From the NCBI GenBank assembly GCA_016713825.1, contig JADJOJ010000006.1, positions 248,001 to 312,000 of the forward strand: 64,000 nucleotides of DNA, given 5' to 3'. This DNA is from Candidatus Leptofilum gracile (GTDB lineage: Bacteria > Chloroflexota > Anaerolineae > Promineifilales > Promineifilaceae). The notes beneath the pieces were generated by a model. It was not told the origin of the DNA. It searched no databases and worked only from the letters and a program-made list of their open reading frames with translations. The translations under genes and the position numbers were made by a program. Numbering within the stretch: the stretch's first letter is position 1; each line of letters starts with the position of its first letter. Positions 45,721-53,069 of the stretch are shown here, in pieces.

Positions 45721-47124
45721 TTAGGGGAATGCCGTCTCCAACCATTGCAAACCGTTGACCGGTACGCCGTGAATGCGCAGATCCCAATGCAGATGAGGCC
45801 CCGTGGAAAGGCCAGTAGATCCGCCTGCGGCAATCGTCTGCCCCGCCGCAACGGTGTCCCCCACCGCCACAAACGTTTCCGACAGATGGAAGTAGGCTGA
45901 AAAGATACCCTGGCCATGATCCAGAATGACGGTGTTGCCGCGCAGCTCCAGCAGTTGGTTAAAGACCACGGTGCCGCTGGCCGGGGCCAAAATAGGTGTG
46001 CCAATGGTGCCCGCAAAATCAATGCCGGAGTGGTAAACGTACACCGGGCCGCCATTGTAGGAGCGGGGGTCGCCGTACCCGGCGGTGATAACCGCACCGG
46101 GCACTGGGGAGGTCATCACCCCCGTCCATTGGCGTGGCTCGGTGCTGGTTTGGTAAATCTGGGCCAACATTTCATCTTCCTGCTGACGAATGTCTGGATT
46201 ATCCTCGACGGGGATTTGCTGGAGCGAGTAATTGCCTGGGTTCACCTGCACCTGCTGGACAAATGGCCGCCACGGCCGTTCGCCGGAACCTTCCAGGCGC
46301 AAATCAAACAGGCCCGGTTCAGCAAAGGCGTCGATGCCTACCAGGGCGGCGTACCCATTGTCTTGCGGGAAAAATTGCAGGGACTGGCCGCCAAAGGTGC
46401 CAGACGGCCGTCCGTCCAACACATTTTCTACGTAAATAGAAACGGTATTGCCGGGGATGATGGGGAACGGCCGTATCACCACCTGCTGCCACTCGCCTGT
46501 CAGCGCCTGGTACGGGGCATCGCCGGGGATGCGCAGCCGCTGCCCGGTGAGCAGATAGGCTGGGTAGGGCAGTTCATTGGCCGCCGCCAGCGCCGCCGGG
46601 CTGATGTTGTGCTGCGCGGCAATGGTCACCAGCGTCTCGCCGGGGGCGACCACGTGCGGCGTGCCCGTGATGCTTTGCGGCAGCGCCGAGCCGGTGCGGC
46701 TGACGACGGTGATCGTTTGCCCGGCAGCGGGCGGCTGGTTGGGGCTGATCATCCGGTTGGTTTGCAGGAGGGCGCTGGGGGTGGTGTTGAAAACGGCCGC
46801 AACCTGCGCCAGCGTATCGCCGCCGCCCAGGGTGTAGACGGTAGCCACCGCCTCCCCCTCACCGCCGGGCACGATGAGCGTCTGGCCTACAAACAAATTG
46901 TCGGCGTTGGCCAGGCCGTTTAGGGCCAGCAAATCTTCAATCGTAATGTCGTACAGGCTGGCGATGTAGGTGAGGTTTTCCCCTTCGGCCACGGTGTGGA
47001 CGCGGGGAATGGGGTCGCTGGTACTGTCTGGGTTGGGGGTTGGGGTGGGATCGGCCGTTTGCGCCAGCACGGGCAACACAGGCAGTAACAAAAAAAGCAG
47101 CAAAAACAGTCCAATACGTTTCAT
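45721..47124 (-). CDS. exported LysM / M23 metallopeptidase
   Basis: A 467-residue cell-wall enzyme. A signal peptide (residues 1-21, ending VLAQ) is followed by a Pro/Thr linker and three LysM domains (HTVAEGENLTYIASLY; YTLGGGDTLAQVAAVF; HVVAPGETLVTIAAQH). A beta-sandwich region leads to a C-terminal LytM/M23 domain with zinc ligands in HSGIDF and HLHWD. It probably cleaves peptide cross-links of peptidoglycan. There is no clear ribosome-binding site at 47124. Confidence 0.93.
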   Translation of the reverse strand: MKRIGLFLLLFLLLPVLPVLAQTADPTPTPNPDSTSDPIPRVHTVAEGENLTYIASLYDITIEDLLALNGLANADNLFVGQTLIVPGGEGEAVATVYTLGGGDTLAQVAAVFNTTPSALLQTNRMISPNQPPAAGQTITVVSRTGSALPQSITGTPHVVAPGETLVTIAAQHNISPAALAAANELPYPAYLLTGQRLRIPGDAPYQALTGEWQQVVIRPFPIIPGNTVSIYVENVLDGRPSGTFGGQSLQFFPQDNGYAALVGIDAFAEPGLFDLRLEGSGERPWRPFVQQVQVNPGNYSLQQIPVEDNPDIRQQEDEMLAQIYQTSTEPRQWTGVMTSPVPGAVITAGYGDPRSYNGGPVYVYHSGIDFAGTIGTPILAPASGTVVFNQLLELRGNTVILDHGQGIFSAYFHLSETFVAVGDTVAAGQTIAAGGSTGLSTGPHLHWDLRIHGVPVNGLQWLETAFP

Positions 47125-47190
47125 AAAAGCAAATTTTCATCGTAACTGTACAGGTGCTGCGGCCAGAGAGACCTGTATAGTTTCTTTTTA

Positions 47191-47247
47191 TCAAAGATTT
47201 CGCAGATTAAAAAGATTAGTAATCTGGTAAATCTGCGAAATCTTTGA
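47191..47247. repeat. tcaaagatttcgcagatt perfect inverted repeat
   Basis: TCAAAGATTTCGCAGATT at 47191-47208 is perfectly complementary to 47230-47247, with a 21-base loop. It lies between the DUF192 stop and the LysM gene start and belongs to the aatctgcg family. Confidence 0.88.
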
Positions 47248-47276
47248 CCCTAAATCTTGAAAAAAGCGCGGCACGT

Positions 47277-47666
47277 TTAACTGGGGGCTTTCGTCCCTGG
47301 CGGATGTGCAAATTGAATGTGGTCGCCCACCTTTACCCGGTTCACCAGCTCCGGCTGGCCTTCAATAACGTAGCGGGCGGGCGCGGGCGGCAGGTACGAC
47401 AGCCGCCACGGCTGGGCCACGACGGTACCTACCACTTCCCCGGCGTCGTTGACCCAAATGACGCCCAGGTCAAAAAAGACAAACAGCATGTGGATGGCGG
47501 TGTTCACCCGGTTGTCGCGAGCTTCCACCAGCACCAGGCCATCCTGCGGCCCCAGCGTGCGCCGGAAGGTGAAGCCGCGCAGCTTGCTGCCAAAGCCATC
47601 GCACCACTTGGCCTGGGGAATGAGAACGTCGCCGCTTTCTACGTGAACAATCTGTCGTGTACCCAT
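47277..47666 (-). CDS. DUF192 family protein
   Basis: A 129-residue DUF192 protein. It has CDGFGSKLRGFTFRRTL, a divergent form of the family's A-x-T-x-x-x-R-x-x-GLM region, then NTAIHMLFVFFDLGVIWVN (the MxFxxxxxDVxFVD equivalent) and YVIEGQPELV. The family's function is not settled. No signal peptide is visible with the ATG at 47666. TTGTCA-17-TATACT ends eight bases before that ATG, and no Shine-Dalgarno is present. Confidence 0.85.
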   Translation of the reverse strand: MGTRQIVHVESGDVLIPQAKWCDGFGSKLRGFTFRRTLGPQDGLVLVEARDNRVNTAIHMLFVFFDLGVIWVNDAGEVVGTVVAQPWRLSYLPPAPARYVIEGQPELVNRVKVGDHIQFAHPPGTKAPS

Positions 47667-47703
47667 CGGCTGGAAGTATAGTGAAGGGGTGAAGGGGTGA
47701 CAA
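47667..47703 (-). promoter_or_regulatory. candidate leaderless promoter of the DUF192 gene, -35 inside a repeat
   Basis: Minus-strand TTGTCA (47698-47703), a 17-base spacer and TATACT (47675-47680) end eight bases before the ATG. The -35 hexamer is part of the caccttgtcacc repeat unit. Confidence 0.5.
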
Positions 47704-47721
47704 GGTGAACGGGTGAACCGG
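47677..47721. repeat. gtgaaggggtgacaaggtga intergenic repeat
   Basis: Five near-copies of (g)gtga(a/c) units in tandem, the same family as the insert in nnr at 40416-40542. It lies between the divergent DUF192 and lipoprotein genes. Confidence 0.8.
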
Positions 47722-47860
47722 GGAATGGTCTCATGGCTGATTAAATCAAAAATGAGTGTTGCGCAACGATTACCCGACGGGGGATTGACGGCCATTCTGG
47801 CACTATATGTATACTTTTTGGCAGATTATTTGACCATTCGTGTAAAAAATCGAGGTGAAA

Positions 47861-49117
47861 ATGAGCAGGCAAAATTCATTTTGGTTCTTGTTTGTTTTGC
47901 TGGGCGTGATGCTGGTATCTGGCTGCGAAACGTCTCGCCTATCTGGTGAAGCGGAGAGTCGTGGTGATGATGCTGTCGTGGATATGATCTACTTTGTCCC
48001 CGAAGAGGCAGATTTAATAGAAGCTGAACTAAACCCCGACATCCTTTCCAGCAATGAATTCTTAGTCGAGAATAATTTGACGCTCCTCGCCATTTCGGAT
48101 TGGGAAACGGCCGCTAACCAAATTGCAAACACTCAAGCTCAGGCGCTTCTCATTCACCATGCTGCGCTCGCTTCTGTTAACCAAGCTGAATTGCAGGTGT
48201 TTTTTGAGGAAAAAGGGTTGGTGGTGGCTGGCATCGGCATTCCTGGTCTGGAATTGGCAAAGTTTTTAGGCCATCCTGCACTTTTTACAAGCACATGGTC
48301 TGTTGATGATGGGTATACGACACCCTACTACTTTTACGTATATTCGTTAGAGATAAGCGGCAGCCAAGCGGAAATCGATCGTTTGCAGGCATTGGGCTGG
48401 AGACCTGGGGAAACGTTGCCTCCGGGTGTTGTGGTCTCGGATTCAGTGGGCGTGGGGTATGGCGCTTCTACAGATTCGTTGCCGGGGAACGGCCGTATCA
48501 CCTCAATGTTTAGCCTCATCACCTCGCATGGGCAAAATCGAGAACCGTACACCTCTCCAAGCAAGGCGACAGCAGTTGTGGAAGGAGCCATTAAGATAGA
48601 CCGTGACCATTTGCCGCCTGTTGTGAATCCAGAAACTGGCGAGGTTGAAGATTATCTCCTGGTGCCGCTCCTCACCGTGCCGACTGAATTTTATGTGGCG
48701 CAGCCGGTAGACGCGCCGCTTGAAGGTTTGCCTGGCTACCCGGTGGCCAGGCTGGCTGACGCTCAGGCCGAAGCTGTGCAGGAGGTGGCGCTTTTTGTGG
48801 CGGAGGACGGCACGTTTGCTGAGGGTGTGGTGGGTTTTGGCATTCTTTCCAGCATTCGGTATACGTTGGCGGACGGCCGTTTCCTCACCATCTCCACCAC
48901 CCACCTGTCACCCGCCGCTTTGGCACAAACAATTTCCTTCAGCGGCAGAATTGTCAATCTGCCGAGCTACGGCGAAGCGTGGTTGGACACCGATGTGGGC
49001 TTGCCCACATCGCCGCGCAGCCTGAACTTTGTCAAAGATGATTTCATCATTACGGTGACGGGGGAGCTATCTGTGGACGAGCTGTTGGTTATTGCCGACC
49101 AGCTTCTCTTTGAGTAA
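47861..49117 (+). CDS. lipoprotein of unknown function
   Basis: A 418-residue exported lipoprotein with signal FWFLFVLLGVMLVSGC (lipobox LVSGC). The N-terminal ~100 mature residues, with strand-helix alternation (ALLIHHAALASV, GLVVAGIGIPG), look like a Rossmann-type fold. The C-terminal part (LADGRFLTISTTHL, SLNFVKDDFIITVTGELSVDELLVIADQLL) resembles DUF4367-type domains that assess membrane-bound activity. GAGGTGAAA precedes ATG 47861. It overlaps the convergent HD gene by 29 bases. Confidence 0.75.
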   Translation: MSRQNSFWFLFVLLGVMLVSGCETSRLSGEAESRGDDAVVDMIYFVPEEADLIEAELNPDILSSNEFLVENNLTLLAISDWETAANQIANTQAQALLIHHAALASVNQAELQVFFEEKGLVVAGIGIPGLELAKFLGHPALFTSTWSVDDGYTTPYYFYVYSLEISGSQAEIDRLQALGWRPGETLPPGVVVSDSVGVGYGASTDSLPGNGRITSMFSLITSHGQNREPYTSPSKATAVVEGAIKIDRDHLPPVVNPETGEVEDYLLVPLLTVPTEFYVAQPVDAPLEGLPGYPVARLADAQAEAVQEVALFVAEDGTFAEGVVGFGILSSIRYTLADGRFLTISTTHLSPAALAQTISFSGRIVNLPSYGEAWLDTDVGLPTSPRSLNFVKDDFIITVTGELSVDELLVIADQLLFE

Positions 49118-49652
49118 CGAGGCTGTCGTAGATGGCCTGGGCCTGGGGCGTGTTGAAGGTGTACGGCCGTTTCCAAAACTCCTCCAGCTGCACATTCCCC
49201 AATTGCTGTTCATACACAAACGCCTGCACAAACATTTCCAACTTGTCGGCATCGTCTGCCAGTTTGGCCTCTGGCGTTTGGGCGGCGTGCAGCTCTTCCC
49301 ACAACGCCATGAAAGCGGGGGCAAACTGGGTGTCGCCCACCATTTCCTGCATTGCGCCGCGCTCTACGGCCGTTTTGATACCCGGCGGCAAATAACGCCA
49401 GGCAGGCGTAGGAATGTCGGTAGTGAGCGCCTCCGGCAAATCGTGCAGGGCAGCCATCGCCAGCAGTCGCCCCAAATCCAATTCTATATCCACCACCTGG
49501 GCTAAAACCAACGCCACAAACACCACGCCAAAGCTGTGCGCCGCCACGTTTTCTGCATTGGGCACGCCGCGCTGCACCCAGCCGGTGCGGGCGGTGCGTT
49601 TAAGTTGATTGCCGTGTAAAAGTGTGTTGAGAACGGCCGTTACATCCATCAT
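49089..49652 (-). CDS. HD-domain hydrolase (YfbR/HDDC2-like)
   Basis: A 187-residue HD phosphohydrolase. It has ENVAAHSFGVVFVAL (first His), AALHDLPEALTTDIPTP (HD motif near residue 67) and KLADDADKLEMFVQAF (late Asp). It matches 5'-deoxynucleotidases of the YfbR type. The first two codons are ATG ATG after AGAGGAGA. Leader-module repeats begin directly upstream of the ribosome-binding site. Confidence 0.88.
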   Translation of the reverse strand: MMDVTAVLNTLLHGNQLKRTARTGWVQRGVPNAENVAAHSFGVVFVALVLAQVVDIELDLGRLLAMAALHDLPEALTTDIPTPAWRYLPPGIKTAVERGAMQEMVGDTQFAPAFMALWEELHAAQTPEAKLADDADKLEMFVQAFVYEQQLGNVQLEEFWKRPYTFNTPQAQAIYDSLVTQREAGRQ

Positions 49653-49667
49653 CTTCTCCTCTGAAAA

Positions 49668-49975
49668 TAAACCTCCGGGAGGCTTCAAAAATGGCCTCTG
49701 TTACGCACTGAACCTCCCGGAGGTTGGGTTTTCATTCATGGTGGTCGGCGACAGCCGGTGTCGTCTCCTCTGAAAATAGGCCGCGGATTTACGCGGATTA
49801 AATCTAGTAAATCTGCGAAATCTGTTGATTTTTCATTCTTGGTGTTGAGCTCACGCTCATGAAGTCTCCTACGAAAATAAAAAACGGAACACAGAGTCAC
49901 ACAGAGAAGAGCCGAGTTACACAGTGAAGAGCCTAAAAAATCTGCGTTTATCAGCGCAAATCAGCGTCCTTTTCT
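49668..49975 (-). repeat. mosaic of stacked leader modules and repeats
   Basis: This occupies the first part of the 562-base gap 49653-50214. Read on the minus strand it holds a module with AGGAGA, an inverted GACA...TGTC hairpin and ATGAATGAAAA (ATG at 49739), then the cctccgggagg element (49668-49746 identical to 43127-43205). Upstream of it is a second module with GGAGA and an ATGAAAAATC start near 49837, joined to an aatctgcgaaatctg repeat. Upstream again are cacagagt(c/t)acacagag units and a tcagcgcaaatcagcg stretch. In 49976-50214 I see only the ribosome-binding site of the sigma factor. Confidence 0.85.
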
Positions 49976-50214
49976 TTGTAATTGTGACTGGCGTTGGCCA
50001 ATTGGGCAATCTATGGGGCAAGCAAAGCTGAATCAACCATTATTCGCACCCAAATTCAGTTACACTACACGGAAGGAAATACCAACAATTTAGCCAACTT
50101 TCAACCAATTTTCAAATTGCCTGTTACAAATTCGCCGCGCCCCACGACATACTGCACAGAACGGTCAATGAAGCGAAGTTTAATTCATCGGCCAATCAAT
50201 TTAGGAGAACATGC

Positions 50215-50841
50215 ATGATCCTCAACCAAACCGTTCAGGTGCCGATAGCGCCACTCTGGTTGACAATCAGTACCCTTTTAGCAGAAGCGCCCGCCACCAT
50301 TGAGGATGATCGGGCGCTGGTGCAGGCGGCCCGGAACGACCTGCGCGCCTTCAATGGATTGTACGAGCGACACGTGACCCGCGTCTACCGCTACCTGTTG
50401 GTGCGGGTGGGCAACGTGGCCGATGCCGAAGATTTAACCTCGCAAACCTTTTTGGTAGCGATGGAAAATCTGGACAAGTACCGTGGGGAACGGCCGTTCC
50501 TCGCCTGGTTGTTTGGCATTGCCCGGCATAAAGTGGCCGACAAATACCGCAGGCAAAAGCCGGAAACCATGCTAGAAGCCGCTGGCGACCTGGTCGATAC
50601 CCAGGAAGCGCCCGATCTGATTGTCAGCCAAAAATTACAAATTGAAGCGGTCGCCCAAAAGCTGCAAACGTTGGCCCCCGACCGCGCCGAAGCGATATCG
50701 CTCCGACTGTTTGGGCAGCTGGATATTCCAGAAATTGCTCGCCTGATGCACAAAAACGAGCCTGCCGTACGCATGCTGCTGCATCGTGGGCTGCAAGATT
50801 TGCAAACCCGGCTCAATCCAAACCAGGAGGCAACCGCATGA
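50215..50841 (+). CDS. ECF-type RNA polymerase sigma factor
   Basis: A 208-residue sigma-70 family protein with region 2 (FNGLYERHVTRVYRYLLVRVGNVADAEDLTSQTFLVAMENLDKYRG, in parts) and region 4 (LRLFGQLDIPEIARLMHKNEPAVRMLLHRGLQDL). The short linker fits ECF sigma factors. AGGAG at 50202-50206 leads to ATG 50215; an ATG four bases earlier is out of frame. It overlaps the next gene by four bases (ATGA), the usual arrangement of a sigma factor and its regulator. Confidence 0.92.
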   Translation: MILNQTVQVPIAPLWLTISTLLAEAPATIEDDRALVQAARNDLRAFNGLYERHVTRVYRYLLVRVGNVADAEDLTSQTFLVAMENLDKYRGERPFLAWLFGIARHKVADKYRRQKPETMLEAAGDLVDTQEAPDLIVSQKLQIEAVAQKLQTLAPDRAEAISLRLFGQLDIPEIARLMHKNEPAVRMLLHRGLQDLQTRLNPNQEATA

Positions 50842-52907
50842 AAGAACAAGACCCAATCCTGGCGGATGAGCTCACCCGGCGCATTGATGCCGAAATGCAA
50901 GGCAAGCAGCAGCCACCCGTCAGCGAGGCCATTCAGCCCGAAGCTGACCTGGCCGCCAAGCTGATTACCCTGGCCCACAATACCCATCCAGACCCAGATT
51001 TTGTGGCCAACCTGGGCAGCCAGCTGGCCCGCCGGGCGGCGCGTAAACAACAAATACAAAACAAAGCTGTGCCGCCAGAACGGCCGTCGTTCTGGCAGCA
51101 GTTCACACAATTACTAAAGGAAGGAACGACCATGAATCGCAACAAATATCTGCTCGGCGCTTTCGCCGTTTTGGCCGTCGTGCTGTTAGGCGCGTACGTG
51201 CTGTTTAACCAAGGCAATAACAACAATGCCGAACCCGTTGCCGACACCACCGGCAGCGAAACCCAAACAGAAGAGGCCGATCAGCCAACACCCGAACCGG
51301 GCGCAACCGACGAAGCAACTGAGGTTGCCGATCTGCCCTCATTGCCCGTGCTGGATGCCAGCAGCCAGGCGTCTGGGCTAGGGGGCGGGGGCGGCGGCAA
51401 CGTGCGGCCGCAGTCTGGCGGCGGCGGTGCCGCCCCAGAAAGTGCAGCCCTGGCAGCCGACAGCAGCTTCATCTTCACCGATCCATTCTCTGGCACGCTG
51501 TTTACCCTAAACAGCACCCTGCCCGATGGCCCCGGCCTGGCCCCGGTGCTGCAAAATGCGCCCAGCGACGGCATCACCCTGGAAGAAGTGCAGGATTTGG
51601 CCAACCGCTTTGGCTTTACCGGTCAGCTCTACCAGGAGCAGTACCCCATCTTTGAGGAAGTTGTTGGCGTACCGGCTTACGTACCGCCCGTGGTCTACCA
51701 CCTGTTCGACGGGCCGCGCAGCCTGATCATCGACCAGTGGGGCGTGTATTACAACGACACCAGCATTGAGAATGATTTTGAGAACCCGATTGCGTTTGAA
51801 ACGGCCGTTCCCATTGCCGAAGCCTACGTGCAAGAACGCGGCCTGCTCAACTTTGCCTACGAAGTCATGCAAATCTGGGGCTCCGACGTGAACTTTGTGC
51901 GCACCATCGACGGTGAGCCGACCAACCAGCCAGAATTAACGGTGGGGGTGAGCCATGACGGCCGTATCTACTTCGTTAGCTACCAGGTGATGCGCAACGC
52001 CGAAATTTTGGGCCGCTACCCGCTCATCTCCGCCCAAGAAGCGTGGGAAATCTTGCAAAGCGGCGTGGTAGAAAACAACATTCCGTACCAGTACGCCGTC
52101 CGGCCAGAGCTGGCCATTGAAGAACCCGTCTTCCAGGAAGACCCGGCCGCCGACCTGTACCAGTTCTGGGTGCGCGAATTTGCTCCAGGCGATGAGATTC
52201 ACCTGTACGACTGGCCAATCGTCTTCTTGCCGGTGGGCAGCGGCGGCGACCCGCGCATTCAGGTACGCAACTACGTGGTTCAGGCCGACGCAGCCACGCT
52301 AAGCGCCCTGGCCGAGCGCGTGGGCCAGCAAACCCACATCTGGGGGCAAATTGGACCCGACGGCAACACGCTTGACCTGGCTGGTTGGGAACCCGTTGGC
52401 GAAAATGTTCAGCCCGCCACCTCTGGCATGGGCACCATCAGCCGCAGTGGCGACCAGGTGCTGTTCACCGACAGCAACACCGGCGATATCTTCATCGTGC
52501 CCGAAGCGCCGAGCGACATCGAGGATGGCACCGACGTCTACCTGTTTGCCTGGGCCGCCCGCGACCTGGGGCAGGAATACCCGGTGCTGGATTGGGAGAA
52601 CATGGACAAAATCGTCAACTTCCCGCCAACGGAAGAAGTGATGCCGGTGGAACCGCCGGTTGAGGAGCCCATTTTCATTGATGAGCCGTTTGAGCCGTTT
52701 ACCTATGAATCGTTTGCGGTGAATGAAGTTTCGCTGGCGTATTACACCACCTACAGCTGGCCCACCAACGACGATGGCAGCATTCGCTACGAAGGGCAGC
52801 CGACGCTGATTGTGCAGCCAACCTGGAAATTCGCTGGGGAAACTGAAACTGGCGACAGGGTGGAATTCTTCGTTCAGGCCCCGCAGCCTGAGTTCTTGAA
52901 CCGCTAA
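50838..52907 (+). CDS. membrane-anchored partner of the ECF sigma factor (anti-sigma-like)
   Basis: A 689-residue protein. Residues 1-95 are helical (AAKLITLAHNTHPDPDFVANLGSQLARRAA), like the juxtamembrane part of Chloroflexota anti-sigma proteins. One membrane helix spans ~105-125, followed by an acidic Thr/Glu/Pro linker and a glycine-rich stretch (LGGGGGGNVRPQSGGGG). A large extracellular part of about 470 residues of unknown fold completes it. AGGAGGC precedes the first ATG. A second strong site (AAGGAAGGAACGACC) stands before the in-frame ATG 51132, just ahead of the membrane helix, so a shorter form lacking the cytoplasmic part may also be made. Confidence 0.82.
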   Translation: MKEQDPILADELTRRIDAEMQGKQQPPVSEAIQPEADLAAKLITLAHNTHPDPDFVANLGSQLARRAARKQQIQNKAVPPERPSFWQQFTQLLKEGTTMNRNKYLLGAFAVLAVVLLGAYVLFNQGNNNNAEPVADTTGSETQTEEADQPTPEPGATDEATEVADLPSLPVLDASSQASGLGGGGGGNVRPQSGGGGAAPESAALAADSSFIFTDPFSGTLFTLNSTLPDGPGLAPVLQNAPSDGITLEEVQDLANRFGFTGQLYQEQYPIFEEVVGVPAYVPPVVYHLFDGPRSLIIDQWGVYYNDTSIENDFENPIAFETAVPIAEAYVQERGLLNFAYEVMQIWGSDVNFVRTIDGEPTNQPELTVGVSHDGRIYFVSYQVMRNAEILGRYPLISAQEAWEILQSGVVENNIPYQYAVRPELAIEEPVFQEDPAADLYQFWVREFAPGDEIHLYDWPIVFLPVGSGGDPRIQVRNYVVQADAATLSALAERVGQQTHIWGQIGPDGNTLDLAGWEPVGENVQPATSGMGTISRSGDQVLFTDSNTGDIFIVPEAPSDIEDGTDVYLFAWAARDLGQEYPVLDWENMDKIVNFPPTEEVMPVEPPVEEPIFIDEPFEPFTYESFAVNEVSLAYYTTYSWPTNDDGSIRYEGQPTLIVQPTWKFAGETETGDRVEFFVQAPQPEFLNR

Positions 52908-52919
52908 TTCCTCTTCCCA

Positions 52920-52960
52920 GAGCTGCCAGATTTTCAGGAATCTGGCAGCTCTTTTTTTTT
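52920..52960 (+). terminator. terminator of the sigma/anti-sigma operon
   Basis: A perfect 13-bp stem (GAGCTGCCAGATT with its complement, six-base loop) is followed by nine T. It lies 12 bases beyond the stop codon. Confidence 0.95.
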
Positions 52961-52990
52961 GGCACTGATGGTACGCGCTTTCTCTGGTGT

Positions 52991-53054
52991 AAACCGCTGA
53001 GGTTTTGACATTTAAGGCGCATTTTCCAGTGCAACGAGAAACCTCAGAGGTTTT
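52991..53054. repeat. ctgaggttt / aaacctcag inverted units
   Basis: AAACCGCTGAGGTTTT at 52991-53006 and AAACCTCAGAGGTTTT at 53039-53054 are internally palindromic and related to each other. They fill the space between the sigma operon terminator and the end of the convergent regulator. Confidence 0.6.
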
Positions 53055-53069
53055 GTGGTGGAATATGCG

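Noticed and set aside
49994..50218. 74-codon open frame before the sigma factor
   Set aside because: No ribosome-binding site, poor composition, and it overlaps the sigma factor's own leader.
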